DNA of 64,000 nt from Flaveria trinervia (Eukaryota > Streptophyta > Magnoliopsida > Asterales > Asteraceae): NCBI GenBank assembly GCA_025506515.1, contig CM046444.1:76131533-76195532 (forward strand). The letters are read 5' to 3'. The translations under genes and the position numbers were made by a program. Under the pieces are notes generated by a model that saw only the letters and a program-made list of their open reading frames with translations, was not told the DNA's origin and did not search any database. This document shows, in pieces, positions 1 through 11,339 of the stretch; positions within the stretch are counted from its first letter, which is position 1, and each line of letters opens with the position of its first letter.

Positions 1-594
1 CTGATATTTAACTACTGAAAGTTAACACAACTACTGAAGATGTCAAACAGCTGACATCTTCTAACAAAAATACTAAGTGTTAACTGTCACTATAACTACT
101 GAAATGAAAACTACTGATACTACAACGACAGAAGAACATGCTCTTCAGTCGTTTTACAAGTACTAAAACAAAAAATAAAACTACTGAAAGGAAACCATCA
201 CAACAACTGAAGAATGCTTCTTCAGCTGTTGTGACAAACTCTGAAAGCTTCAATACTTGGACTTCTTAAACTTCAGTTGTTGTCATCAGCTGATGTCTTC
301 AGCTTATGTCTTCAGTCTTTGTACTTCAGCTGTTGATCATGAGTACTTTAGTCTTCAGTTGTTGAAGTCTTCAGTACTTTAGTCTTCAGCTATTGAAGTC
401 TTCAGTACTTTAGTCTTCAGCTGTTGATCATCAGTACTTTAGTCTTTAGCTGTTGAAGTCTTCAGTACTTTAGTCTTCAGCTGTTGATCTTCAGACTTTG
501 TCAAACAACTGATCAAGTGTTCAGTAGTTGTAGTGATGTCTTATGGGACTTAAAGGTTTTTCTGATCTGGCTCATTGGTTCTTTTGGTCGAACA
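1..594 (-). repeat. T1: partial family-alpha LTR at window edge
   Basis: This stretch matches the T10/T11 LTR from about position 60555 onward and ends with the family terminus GGTCGAACA (GGTCCAACA elsewhere). It is dense in CTTCAG, CTACTGA and CAGCTGTTG words. It is followed by coding sequence of another element and not by a polypurine tract. It is therefore the right-hand (5') LTR of a minus-strand element lying to the left, or a solo LTR. The inner part with the TATA box is outside the window. GTCTA at 595-599 could be the target duplication, but its partner is not visible. Confidence 0.85.
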
Positions 595-1205
595 GTCTAA
601 TCAGTCTTTCCTCTTTCATATCCATGTTTAAGAAGGAAAGATGATAGAGTCTCATACCACTTTCTTGGAGCTTGAGAAAGACCATACAAGGATTTGTCAA
701 GCTTGTACACCCAGTGAGGGAAATCAGGATCTTCAAAGCCAGGTTGTTGACTCAAATAGACTTCTTCAACAATCTTTCCATACAAGAAAGCACACTTCAC
801 ATCCATTGATAAACATTAAACTTCGTGGATGCTAAAATGCAAGAAAGATTCTTATTGCTTCTAATCTGGCAACAGGTGCAAACACTTCATTATAATCAAT
901 TCGTTCTTCTTGTGTGTACCCTTATGCCACTATTCTTGCTTTATTTCTAATAACAATCCATCAATCATTAGTTTTGTTTCTATACAGCCATCTTGTACCG
1001 ATGCGGTATTGTCCTTCGGGAAGATCTACTAGTTGCCATACTTCTTGCTTCTTGAATTGTAGTAATTCTTCCTGTATTGCTTCAATCTAGCTATTGTATT
1101 GAAGAACCTCTTTGATGTTATTAGTATAAATATGATTATTTGTATTGTGTAGCTTAAGACTATAAAAATAGTTCTCAGTTCATTTTCTCATAATTACAAT
1201 TTGTA
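595..1205 (-). pseudogene. T2: copia reverse transcriptase relic
   Basis: On the minus strand this reads as the N-terminal half of a Ty1/copia reverse transcriptase. MDVKCAFLYGKI begins at 806, and PGFEDPDF and KLDKSLYGL follow, the usual palm and fingers motifs. Upstream, to about 1100, the reading continues out of frame through the region that normally reads EAIQEELLQFKKQEVW and GYTQEE. Stop codons and at least one shift break it. The downstream half with the YVDD motif is missing because T1 lies at 594. It is a fragment of a copy distinct from T3 and T4. Confidence 0.8.
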
Positions 1206-1671
1206 ATCCTACTAATATCAATAGAAACTCTATGAATTTTTCAGATATTTGTTTTTGTTGATTACATTGTTTAGTTAAGTATCAATTTCTTGATAACAAT
1301 TCAAGTGAAGAATTGATGTTTTGAGATGTTCTTGGCCGGTCTAGGCCTCGGTTATGTGCTAATATGTGTGTGTGTGTTCGGTTGTGTGTGTTTTGGTGGG
1401 TTTTAGGTGGCTAGACTCACTTGCCAATGGGTTTGAAGGAAGTCATACTCGAAGGTTGGTATGTTGAGTTCTAGAACCCCCGTTTCTATATGTTTTTAAC
1501 TAATTTTAGGGCTGGAAATCCATTTGTGAATGTTTTTATAAATGGGTAATTATACGTGTATGTTCATGTGTATGTGTATGTGGGTGGGGTATGTTTTGGG
1601 TGATATGATGATATGATTATGTTGTGAGCCTGTTTTATGTTGTTTGGTACGTTAGAATTATGTTTGAACAT
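1206..1671. other. Unassigned GT-rich stretch between T2 and T3
   Basis: I see no coding frame of note. There is a short GT microsatellite around 1365-1395 and a second GTAT/GTGT-rich patch around 1555-1600. It could be the continuation of T2 upstream of its RT, or older flanking DNA into which T3 inserted. Confidence 0.4.
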
Positions 1672-2393
1672 TGTTAGGACCATTTAGGTATGGAGTAGTA
1701 ACTGATTTTGCATGTATACCAACTCAAATAGTGCGGAATCCTATTTGATTGGCGATCAAATCAGGGATAACACAGTTAATATCACTCTAATGATTAATGA
1801 AACATTATGAATGATTAGAACATGATCAACTATGATCTATGAACTTCAAACAGGTTTTCTTGAGTCTCTGGACGGCTAGGGTATGATTATGTGCGTAGGT
1901 CTTCGAATTGTTATGTATTTCCATGAATTAGGTGGTATTTATAGGTTAGGGTCTTCCATTCGTACCACTGAGCCATTAGCATGGTTCAGTATACGATTGA
2001 TCCATCCGGACGACTAAAGTTCAGTTGTGCGACTGAGTCAATCTTATGTCTTAATTGTGCAACTCATCCAGTCTCTTGGTTCAATCATGCGACTGGTTCA
2101 TTAGGAGGAAGTATCCATGCGTATGGTCCATTAGCATGGTCCATTCGCATGAGAACTTCAGTCAATTAAGTTTGAACATGTTTCTCAATCATTATTGACT
2201 AAGAATTATGTAAACAACTACAAACCTATATAGTTAGTTCAATATGTGTTATCACACAATAAACAATGAAATATTAAACATTATATGCATCAACCACACA
2301 TTGTATTTCATTCATACCCATTCAATTACATATATGTAAGACATGAAAGACATTTTACATTAAGCTACTAAACTAGGTACACATGTATCTACA
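1672..2393 (-). repeat. T3: 3' LTR
   Basis: The stretch begins TGTTAGGACC and ends TCTACA. It is followed at once by a polypurine tract read on the minus strand, so it is the 3' LTR of a minus-strand element, about 720 bp long. Between about 1970 and 2160 it holds degenerate short repeats built on TGGTTCA, GTGCGACTGAGT and TTAGCATGGTC. The sequence is unlike the family-alpha LTR. The left boundary is inferred from the TG and is less certain than the right one. Any open frame inside it is incidental. Confidence 0.65.
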
Positions 2394-2408
2394 AACTCCC
2401 CCTTGGAT
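2394..2408 (-). promoter_or_regulatory. T3 polypurine tract
   Basis: On the minus strand the sequence is ATCCAAGGGGGAGTT, directly abutting the LTR. A purine run in this position primes plus-strand DNA synthesis in LTR retrotransposons. Confidence 0.75.
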
Positions 2409-3857
2409 ATAGTTTACACATTGTCTAACATTCATCATTAGCTCTTCAAACTTCTTGTAATTCTCCTATCTTGTAGCTCTGACATGTATCTCAAATGCAA
2501 AACAGAGCCTTATAACATTTGAAACCGGAGGGCTTCTACAATGTATTGCGAATCAAATAATAATGGCCACTTGTATAAAGTATAAACATTATCAACAGAC
2601 AAGTTGGTCAGCCACATAGGGTCAAATACCGGATAATATCCATTTGGCTCTCCTTTTGTAAGACTATGACCGTTTCACCTGTTCTCCAATTGTAGTACCA
2701 CCACATGAAGTGTGGAGTAAAGTCCTATGTCATTTCCCTTAGAGGGATTCTTGACATTGTGCGCAGAGGACTCCACTTCAGCTCTGTCTTAGGCTTTCCA
2801 GTAATGGAATCAACTTCAGTCCGTCAGATCTTCGTTGGTGTTGAGGTCTGAAGTTAACCCACTTGGTGTGGTACTCTTTCTCAATGCAGCCTCAAACCTG
2901 CCTGACATTTTCCTTGGATTAGCATATAGCAACTTCAAGCGTGCTACCTGGTTGAGCTCAAAACAAGGGAGAGTCTTTATATCATGTGGGAATCTGAAGT
3001 ACTCTATGCCTTTTCTCTCTTCACGACATACACATTTAGATCTTCAAAATAAGCTCGTGCGATAATTTTGCCTAACACCTTTAAATGTTCTTGACTTTGT
3101 ACAGCTTGGTGTAGACATTAGGCTTTTGTGCAGTGCGTATGGCTCGAATCTCAGCAAAACAGGCTGCCCATTCAGCCTTTTTGATGTTTACATGCATTTG
3201 AGGCTTGGGCTTGACCCTCATTCTTCTCAGACTCTTTCTCCATCTGATCCAGTTTTGCATATGTATCATTGACGAGAGTATCACCCAGATTGGGGACTAC
3301 ATTTCCCACTCTGTCAGCATACTCTGGATAATGGTCAGCCGTGATTGAGCTCATCGTCACTTGTATCTTCAAAAGTAGGAGTGTCCTTGACAATCTTGTC
3401 CGGATTAAGCCGGAACATCTCAGCAAGCTGGTCATCTGTATGGTCATGAATGATTTCTCCTTATTTAGGAGTATATCTTACAGACCTTCTGACTATCCGT
3501 TGCAAATCAAAAATCATTATAAGTTGAGACTTGATTTGCTGATGGGGAGAAACATCATACTCATCTTACTGAGATAATTCATTTGCTTGATTTAAACAGT
3601 AACACATCAATTGTTAGTAAATAATCAAGACAATCAAACATTTGATAAAGATATATAACATTATTTACATAATATTAATACAAGATTGTAGTACAAAAGT
3701 TTTCAAATATATAAATATCTAGTCATTACTTTTGCCCTGAATGGCAGGCGTGTCAGTAGGTGGGGCAGAAGATGAAACTCCTTGGTCTTGATTTCTCTTG
3801 GTACGTCTCTCTTGACCCTGAGCTGAGGCAGATGCAGCCGCATCTCCTTCTTCATCA

Positions 3858-3965
3858 TCATCATCATTCTTCCTTTCCCTTGTCTCTTCATCATCACTAG
3901 ACTCATCATCATCACTATCATCATCTTCATCATCATCATCATCATCATCACCATCATCATCTCCT
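3858..3965. repeat. CAT/ATC trinucleotide-rich low-complexity tract
   Basis: Near-perfect TCATCATCATC runs encode poly-Asp on the minus strand inside the T3 ORF3 relic. The Met-rich reading of the same tract in another frame is a shadow. Confidence 0.85.
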
Positions 3966-4261
3966 TCTCTGATGTTGAGGGGCTCATCTTTTGGTCCTTT
4001 TAACTTGAGCATGATGGTCTTGTTAGAAGCCTCCAACTCCTTTATTTTCTTTGCTATTTCGACATTATGCTCCTGGAGTTAGGCAATTTGTTGACTGTGT
4101 GTGATATCTGTTGTGCTTGGGTAGCATTTAGCTCCACAAGTTGACATAGTTAGGCAGCCTTCTCTTTATCATCAGCCAATAGCTTCAGCAACATTTGGTT
4201 GAGTGCTGATAGCTGTTCCTCTACCCCAATGGGGGGCAGAAATGATCCTGTGGTGAATGTT

Positions 4262-4478
4262 GGATGGGATGATGGTCCGGCTTGGTGGATGGTGGTGGTA
4301 GTGGTGGCAGTGGTGATATGGGTTGTGGTATATGAGTGGGTGATGAAGGGTAGGCTGTAGTGGTGGTGGAAGGGAGTGTGTAGTGGTGGTGGTGGTATGG
4401 TAGTAGTGGTGGAGGGTATCGTATTAGTGGTGGGTGGTGTGGTAGTAGTGTGGTAGTTGTGGTGGTGGTGGTATTCAA
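4262..4478. repeat. TGGTGGTAG-type low-complexity tract
   Basis: This is an imperfect array of GTGGTGGTAGTGGT-like words. Read on the minus strand it gives Pro/His/Thr-rich sequence. It probably expanded by slippage inside ORF3 of T3. Confidence 0.8.
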
Positions 4479-5490
4479 TATGAACCTTGGCCTTTTCCCT
4501 TCTTGTTGTAGGGTTGAGCCATTCTCTATTTCCTCGAGCCTTTGGATTGGGTGGCTCCTTGTTGGCTACTGGGCTGGTCTAGGGTGTAAGATGGAGCAGT
4601 AGTAGCATCCCCAGACTCACCCTGGCGTCCACCTACCACCCTAATCCCTCTCTCGGTGGCAACCACCCTACTGCCCACCGTCCGAACTAAAGGATCCTCA
4701 TCAGTCTCATCCTCCTCATCAGGACGGAAGTCCAGATGGAATCCTGCCATATCAGCTCCTCCGTGGGTGGATGGTGGAGATGTAGCATGTGTGGTAGTGG
4801 CCCTAGTGTGAGTGGGGCAAGTATCTCCACCATCACCACTGTCATCATCATCAGAGTCATCGGATGGGAGCACAATCGGGTCAGAGTTAGAGTCACTATC
4901 ATCGTGACGCCACTTCTTCTTCGCTGGCGCCACGTAGTCCTCTGGGCTAGATGCCCAAATAACTTCCTTACCGTGGGCTTCACCTGCTTCCCCCGGTATA
5001 CCTCATCCTTCCTAGGGTGGTATCATCCATCACCTTTAGGGTAACTGCCTCCTCTCTCTCTTTAGGTAGCGAAGGAAGCTTTTGGTTGATGATTGTCTCT
5101 ATGAAACGAGGGTACATGCAATGCCTTCGTTACCTTTGACCTCTATGTTCTCCACCAAGTAGGTGAGGATCATCCTTGAAATGCTGAAAGGATGATTCAG
5201 AACCAAAGACACGTAGGCATTCTTAATCTGATGAGAAAGCTCATCAAAACCTTCCTTCCTCGAGGCTATACGTCTCAGCAGTACATGAGCTAAGTACTTA
5301 AACTAGGGGCACAGGTCTCTCTTGTTGAGCACACCTGCATTGATGTCCCCTGAGTACTTAGCCCGAAGAAAGCATCCACGAACTGTCAGCGGATGCAGTC
5401 TGGTGAGGCAATCGCTATCATCTTGAAGATCATGTATAGGTTGGACTTACCTTAGTTTAGATTATTTACTTTTGATTGTAGTAGGTCTTT

Positions 5491-5940
5491 TGTTAGTTTC
5501 CATTTATATGTATTTAGTTTTATGTAATATTGTCGTCCAGCAAAACTGTGAGCGAAACTATAGTTTCTCTCACAGTCAGCTGATTGGTTAGCTCGGTGAA
5601 ACTACTGTTTCTGCTGGGTGAAACTATAGTTTCAGCATTACAGTTTCGCTGGCAACGAAACTGTCAACGAAACTATGACTGCTTTATATAGAATTGATCT
5701 TTTTTCTTGTTGGGTAAATTGCAAAACCCTAATCGATTATCATTGTTGCAAGTTACCATTTCAAAGCAGGTATTACAGAGAATTATCATTGTGCTTTATG
5801 TTATTGATTAATGATGTTCATTGCCTTATCATGAATGGGTAATTATTATGTTCAATCAACTTTGTTCATGTTGTTTAGTTTGTTGGATAGTGAACTATTC
5901 TTCATCTTATTTGCACTCTTATACGATCAATGGACCAACA
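5491..5940 (+). repeat. T4: 5' LTR
   Basis: The right end (GGACCAACA, 5940) is fixed by the primer-binding site two bases downstream. The left end is placed at TGTTAG (5491) by size and the terminal TG, but a start up to 40 bp further left is possible. The LTR contains GCGAAACT words and two palindromes centred on GAAACTATAGTTTC. Confidence 0.6.
5545..5576. repeat. 32-bp near-perfect palindrome in the T4 LTR
   Basis: The core GAAACTATAGTTTC occupies 5554-5567. Outside it ACTGTGAG pairs with CTCACAGT, with a single mismatched position on each side (C5553 and T5568). The same 14-bp core recurs at 5620-5633. Confidence 0.9.
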
Positions 5941-5942
5941 TT

Positions 5943-5955
5943 TGGTATCTGAGCC
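5943..5955 (+). promoter_or_regulatory. T4 primer-binding site
   Basis: TGGTATCTGAGCC resembles the complement of the 3' end of plant initiator tRNA-Met (TGGTATCAGAGCC) with one difference. It lies two bases after the LTR. Confidence 0.85.
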
Positions 5956-6169
5956 TTAGTGGTCATGATTTGTTGAGTTATTTAGTGGTTTTTGTTCAAT
6001 ATCTTGTTTCAATCATTTTCAGTTCCTTATTGGGTGTTTTTGATGTGGAAATTGATTGAGTTTAGCTTTTTTTCCGTTGTGGAAGCTTTGCTAATCATCA
6101 AATCTCAAATTCATTGAGTTTTTGATGATTTCAGACTGATTTTGGGTTGAAAAAAGGTTTAAGCTTCGA

Positions 6170-6590
6170 CCAGTGAAATTACTGTTCTTTCAGAGAAATT
6201 GAGATCATCATTCAGCGAAACTGTTAATGTTATAACTATTGAAATTGTTTTCTAGTTGTTCTGCGACACTAGTCTTTTTGAACGAAATTTCAATAGTGTT
6301 TGTGTAGGTTTAACAAGCGAAATTGCTGCCGAAAGTGATTTTGAACGAAAGTTCAAGCTTGTTTCGTGCGAACTTTCTAGCGAAACTAAGCCTGTTGTGA
6401 CAATAGGCTAGCGAAACTGGTGCCAAAATTGTTAGCGAAATTAGCATCCTCTGCGAAAGTATGAGCGAAAGTAGTTTTCACTGCGAAATTGTCTGCAAAG
6501 CTACCTTTCTCTGCGAAATTGTCAGCGAAATTATCTCTTTTCTTGCCGAAATTACATCAATCTCTACGAAACTACCAAGTCTAAGTTAAC
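6170..6590 (+). repeat. GCGAAA(C/T)T word array in the T4 leader
   Basis: In roughly 400 bp before gag the words GCGAAACT, GCGAAATT, GCGAAAGT and ACGAAA recur at intervals of about 15-30 bp, mostly in one orientation, with some GTTTCG counterparts. The same word also fills the LTR upstream (5535-5680). It is not a regular tandem repeat. Confidence 0.8.
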
Positions 6591-6599
6591 ATCACTCAC

Positions 6600-8616
6600 A
6601 CTTGCCGATCTTGAAAGTGTTGCCCCCAATAGGCCTCCGAGACTCATTAAAGGAGACGATTTTGAAGATTAGAAGAGATGTCTAAAAGCTTTCTTTTTCT
6701 ACAATGATCACAACCGATGGGAATGATTATTTCTAGTCCTCACATACCAACTATCACTCTTGCTGATGTTGTCTCTCAAAATAAGAACCTGTCTTCATTC
6801 ACTGCAATGGATCTGAAGTTGATCGATCCTGACCAAAAGGGTTTTGGTGCTTTAACTCTATGCTTGGCACCAAACATTTACAATCATTTTGTAGAGCATA
6901 AAACTGCTAAATCTCTTTATGATGCCCCATGTGAGTTCTATGATGGTAATGTTGATTTGGAAAAGGATAAGAGCATTCAAGCTGAGAAGGAATTCAATTC
7001 CTTTGTGGGATACAAGAACGAGAGTCTAACAGATCTCACAAATCGTTTCTTGATAGTTTCAAGCACCTTAAAGAATTATGATGAAATACTCTCCAACAGT
7101 GAACAAGTTAACAGGCTTCTAGATTTTCTCCCACTTCAATGGAGTCTTCAGGTAAGGATGCTAAAACCAGAAAGAGGGTTCACACACTACAAGCTGATGG
7201 ATATTATCAATAAGCTAAAATCCTTTGAGTTGGACATTAAGAGACGGGAATTTAAGCAGACCATGATGCCTACATCTGGTTTTTCTCAAAATGTGCTTTA
7301 TTATCATCCGCTGCTAGCTCTCAAATACAGAATTCAATTCAAGGAGGAGTTAATACAAGTAATTCTCAAGAGGAAATGTTTCGGTTGGAAGTGATTAGAT
7401 TAATTCTAAAGCGCATGTTGAATCTTCAGTTCCATCAGAAACAATGGCCCTCTTTGGAATGTTCATTCAAAGTTATGAAGCACTTGTGGTTGGAGAGTGA
7501 AAGCAAAAGGACAGACAATGGAAGACATGTATGAGGTGACCCTAATGATCTTGAAGAAACTGACATCTAGTGGCAAATCGCAATGTTGACTCTTAGAGCT
7601 CGAAGGTTTATGGAGCGTACTAGACGGAAGAACTTCGGCCGACAAACATCTAATTCAAAACTGGTATTTGATAAGTCAAAACTAAGATGTTTCAATTGTA
7701 AACAATTGGGACATTTCAAACGGGAATGTCCATCACCATTGTCACTTATTCCAGCAATTCAAGAGTTCCAAAATTGACAATGAGAAGGAGAAGGAAGATG
7801 TGAATCACAAAAAGGAGACTGCATTGATTTGTAACTCTGATTGGAATGCCGAGATTGAGGAAACAAGCACTGAGATAAATCATGCTTTGGTTGCTGAGCT
7901 TGTTCATGGGAAAGAGGATGAAGATGGTAAAGATAGATTTGACCTTTTCAAGAATTCAAAGAGGAGGTGTGTCATCTGTGAATGAGAAGGAAGAGAAAGA
8001 TGCTAGAGTGAGGACAGGTAAATCAGCAGGTCTAAAGTAGGAAGGAAGTTCATGCCTTGGGCAAGGAAAGGATTATGATGATGATACTACCACCGTTGAA
8101 GAAAGCAAGTCAAGTACTCTGGTGTGCCAATGTGAAAAGGCCTTAGCAGCTAAAAGGATGGGGATGGGACTTCCATATGAGGTAATTCAGGATATGTGCT
8201 CATATGTTGGTAGAATAAGATTATATGGGATTTATAAAGCTAATCGACTATTAATTGATAATGAAAAGGATTTAAAACGAATCAATGATAAACTTAAAAT
8301 CAATGAATCAAATATTTTGTTCAATTAAATCAGGCCTTAAACGAAAATGATGATTTAAAACGAATCGTTTTGGAAAGAAATGTTGAGATTAACACTTTGA
8401 CTGAAAGAGTCGCCCTTGCTGAATTTGAAACAAGCAAACTTCAGTCAAAGTTAGACAAATGGACCATATCAGGAATGAAGCATGATGATCTATGTAAATC
8501 TCAACGAGGAGCTAGGATTAAAACGGGATTCGGTTATGAAAATGTAAAGGTTTATCCTCCGCTTAGTACATACTGTTATTCTCCTATACATGTTCCTCAT
8601 CCTTATAATGATTAAT
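6600..8616 (+). pseudogene. T4: gag (UBN2-type) with CCHC zinc knuckle, broken
   Basis: The reading starts around APNRPPRLIKGDDFED (about 6630) and meets a stop at the usual Trp. It continues open from 6717 to 7394 through the copia gag core (FNSFVGYKNESLTDLTNRF, RLLDFLPLQW, KLKSFELDIKRRE). After further breaks a zinc knuckle CFNCKQLGHFKREC is encoded within 7583-7777. Lysine/glutamate-rich, coiled-coil-like segments follow at 7800-7985 and 8122-8616. Gag forms the virus-like particle and binds element RNA. Several shifts and stops make this copy non-functional. No intact start codon can be assigned. Confidence 0.8.
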
Positions 8617-8639
8617 CAAAACACATAATGACAGTATGT

Positions 8640-9424
8640 CTGCAGGTTTAGAGGATGTTAACTCTCAGCACGTTCGTGAAGACTACGTATGGACCAACTG
8701 GTGGGCTTGGATGCACTAGTATTAGTACACCTCATTGTCAGCAGTTTGTTTTAGATCACAAGTCTAGTTTAAATTCTGTTTTGTTTCTAGTTCTCCTATA
8801 ACAGACTCTATACTTTCATGTTCTCATGTTGGTTCTATTTCATCATTTAATTCAGTACATTGTGGTGATGTCTTTTATTCTGCTGATGATAATGATACAA
8901 CTGATCTTTTTACAAAGTCAACCGAGCAAACTAAAACTAATTGTTTTCATAAATTCTTTTCTCATCCAATTCCATCTTTTACTCTATTAAATATGTCTTT
9001 ATCAAATGAAAGAATTACCACTTCGTCTGAAACTAGCACCAGTGGAAGTAGTACTACTAGTGCGTCAGACGATCATTCATCTATTTTTGTAAATATTAAT
9101 TCTTGTTCACATAATCTTCGACCTCGTGGCATGTATGAGACATTTAGTGACATTGATTGTAGCGTATCTGAATGTGATGAGGAAATTACCATTGATCATA
9201 TTGCAATCTCATCACATCGCAGACCTAGACACAAACCTCACTGTTTTAGATGTGGTCAAGAGGACTATCTTGTCAAGAATTGTCCTACGTTGCTTCATGG
9301 TCTTTTTAATAAGAACTATTTTGGAAATAGATTAACAAAATTGGTTAATAATTTCTTTTGCAAAAAATATGCTTCTTCTAAAGATAAAGTTGTTCAATCT
9401 TGGGTTCCTATTTCACCTGGTTAA
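8640..9424 (+). pseudogene. T4: gag C-terminal part with second, altered zinc knuckle
   Basis: An open stretch at 8993-9424 is rich in Ser/Thr. It carries HCFRCGQEDYLVKNC, a knuckle in which the usual Gly-His pair (CxxCGxxGHxxxxC) has become an Asp-Tyr context, so metal binding is doubtful. Sequence from 8640 to 8990 is AT-rich and shows only broken coding. The stretch ends SWVPISPG and a stop at the gag/pol border. Confidence 0.65.
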
Positions 9425-9442
9425 TCTGTTCGTTATTTCATT

Positions 9443-11280
9443 TCAGGAGTCATCCACTAAGATTGTAAATAGCGTGTGGCATGTAGATAGTGGATGCTCC
9501 AAACATATGACAGGGCTAAAAGACTTGCTCACTAGTTATCGGATTATTGATGGAGGATATGTTGCTTTTGCTCGTGACCAAAAAGGTGGAAAGATGATTG
9601 GTCAAGGAGAAGTTACCAATGGTTATTTAACTTTGGAGAAAATCAACTATGTTCCTAAGCTGGCATTTAATCTTTAGAGTGTTTCTCAAATCTGCGATAA
9701 AGACATTCTAGTCTTGTTTAAATTTGATGAATGTCTATTTTTAAAATCGGAGATTGATATTCGAGATGATTTGATTCTTATGTGTGCTCCAAGAAAACAT
9801 GACACATATCTTCTTGATATGAACTCCAGCGAGTCAAAGTTTACTGCAACTTGTCTTCTTTCTAAAGCTTCAACCTTTGAGTCTCTTTTATGGTATCGGC
9901 GATTGCCACGTTAAATTTAAAATAATAAACAAATTAGTCAAAAACAATCTTGTTAGAGGACTCCCTTTAAAATATTTTTCTGCGAATGAAAAATGTATGG
10001 CTTGTGTAAAGCGCAAACAACACAAGAAACCACATAAGCCCAAACTTGAAAACAACAACTTGTCCTCTCAACTTGTTATCTACTGATTTGTTTAGCCCAA
10101 TTAGCGTTAAATCTATTGCTAAAAAATCTTTTTGCCTTGTTGTTATAGGTGATTTCTCAGGATATTCATGGGTGAGATTTCTTGCACACAAAGGAGAGGT
10201 TGCTGAAGAATTGCAGAAGTTAATTCTTCCTATCAAGACAATCAACAAGAGAAAGGTTCTGGGTCTGAGAAGTGACAACAGCACTGAATTCAAAATCAGA
10301 TTCTTGATTCATTGTATGCTCAAAAGGGAATTGTGAGACAGTTTAGTGCTGCCGGGACACCTCAACAGAATGGTGTAGCTGAACGAAAGAATCGCACTCT
10401 CATTGAAGCGACATGTACAATGCTGATAGAATCTTCGTTACCCATTATTTCTTCGGCTGAAGCCATGAATTGTGCTTAATATGTTCTAAACCAAGTGTTG
10501 ATTGTCAAGGAAAAAATGAAGACTCCTTATGAACTTTTTCATAAGAGGAAACCTCTAATTGGCTTCTTTCAGCCATTTGGTTGCCCTTGCACTCTTCTGA
10601 ATACTCAATCTCAAAAGACAAAGTTCGGTGCAGTGTCTGACGAGTGTTACTTTGTTAGTTACTCTTCTTGCCAAAAGGCCAATCGAGTATATAACAAGAG
10701 AACACGTATCGTTCAAGAGTCCTTCTATGTTGATTGGCAGGAGTCTAACTCTTCTCATGTTTGATTTGAACCAGCATGGTTCTTTGACTCCAATACTACG
10801 TTTAATTCTTTTCATCTTCCAGTTTTCGACGACGATGCGTCCATTCCAAATGTTCAAACAAATATTATCTCCCAAACCCCATCTCATACTCATTCCACCT
10901 CTTTAGCAAATGATGCCATTTCAGATGATGTTTGATCATCTTCTCCATTACTTGATCTGTCACCAACAACTATTTCAACTTCACCAACGAATCCTTCATA
11001 ACCAATATCTCTTCCTTTATCACCTACATCTATCCCCTCACAACCTATTCCATCCATGTCACCCTTATCTAATCATTCACAATCTGTGAACAAAACTTCT
11101 CCAAACACCTTCCCTTTAGACACAGACTTTAAAACATTGAAAGATCATCCTATTGATAATGTTATTGGATCAATCACTAATGGTGTTCGGACGCGGAGTC
11201 AATCTCGTTGGATTAATATCTGCCTCTTCTCTTGCATCATCTCTCAAAATGTCCTGAAAAATGTGCATGCCACTCTATAG
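9443..11280 (+). pseudogene. T4: protease and integrase, broken
   Basis: The protease is recognisable by VWHVDSGCSKHMTG near 9475, with the catalytic DSG present. The GAG-pre-integrase part follows to about 10080. There the zinc-binding WH..GH has become WYRRLPR and a shift follows, though CMACVKRKQHK is kept. The integrase core (about 10080-10460) keeps acidic positions in TDLFSP, SDNSTEF and GVAERKNRT. The C-terminal part runs on in pieces to 11280, with Ser/Pro/Thr-rich sequence before GVRTRSQSR. In-frame stops (for example near 9676 and 10334) and shifts show it is dead. Confidence 0.85.
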
Positions 11281-11339
11281 GACCCATGCTAGGTGGAGTC
11301 AATGCAATTGTAGCTTCAATAATTCAGAAAGCTCAAAGT

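Larger units (their letters stand above)
2480..5450 (-). pseudogene. T3: relic of the extra ORF (ORF3) downstream of pol
   Basis: No gag or pol motif is present here. The minus strand carries broken open stretches consistent with a third ORF like that of family alpha. Near the C-terminus (about 2560-2660) one frame reads GYYPVFDPMWLTN. Residues around 3081-3447 lie in two overlapping frames, indicating a frameshift. A very acidic segment with runs of Asp encoded by GAT repeats lies at 3719-4036. A Ser/Asp-rich segment with KKKWRHDDSDSNSD lies at 4526-4933. The most upstream part, to about 5450, contains NLYMIFKMIAIASPD and ends where T4 inserted. The function is unknown. The assignment as ORF3 rests on its place between the PPT and the missing pol, and on its composition. 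Confidence 0.5.

Noticed and set aside
3703..3987. Met-rich minus-strand open frame (MMMMMMM runs)
   Set aside because: This is the alternative frame of the CAT repeat. The overlapping acidic frame fits ORF3 of T3 better.
5943..5955. Possible tRNA gene remnants at TGGTATCAGAGC sites
   Set aside because: These short matches are primer-binding sites beside LTRs; no cloverleaf can be drawn from the flanks.
5835..6059. Open frame across the T4 LTR end and primer site
   Set aside because: It spans LTR and leader and shows no family resemblance. Its hydrophobic composition comes from T-rich DNA.
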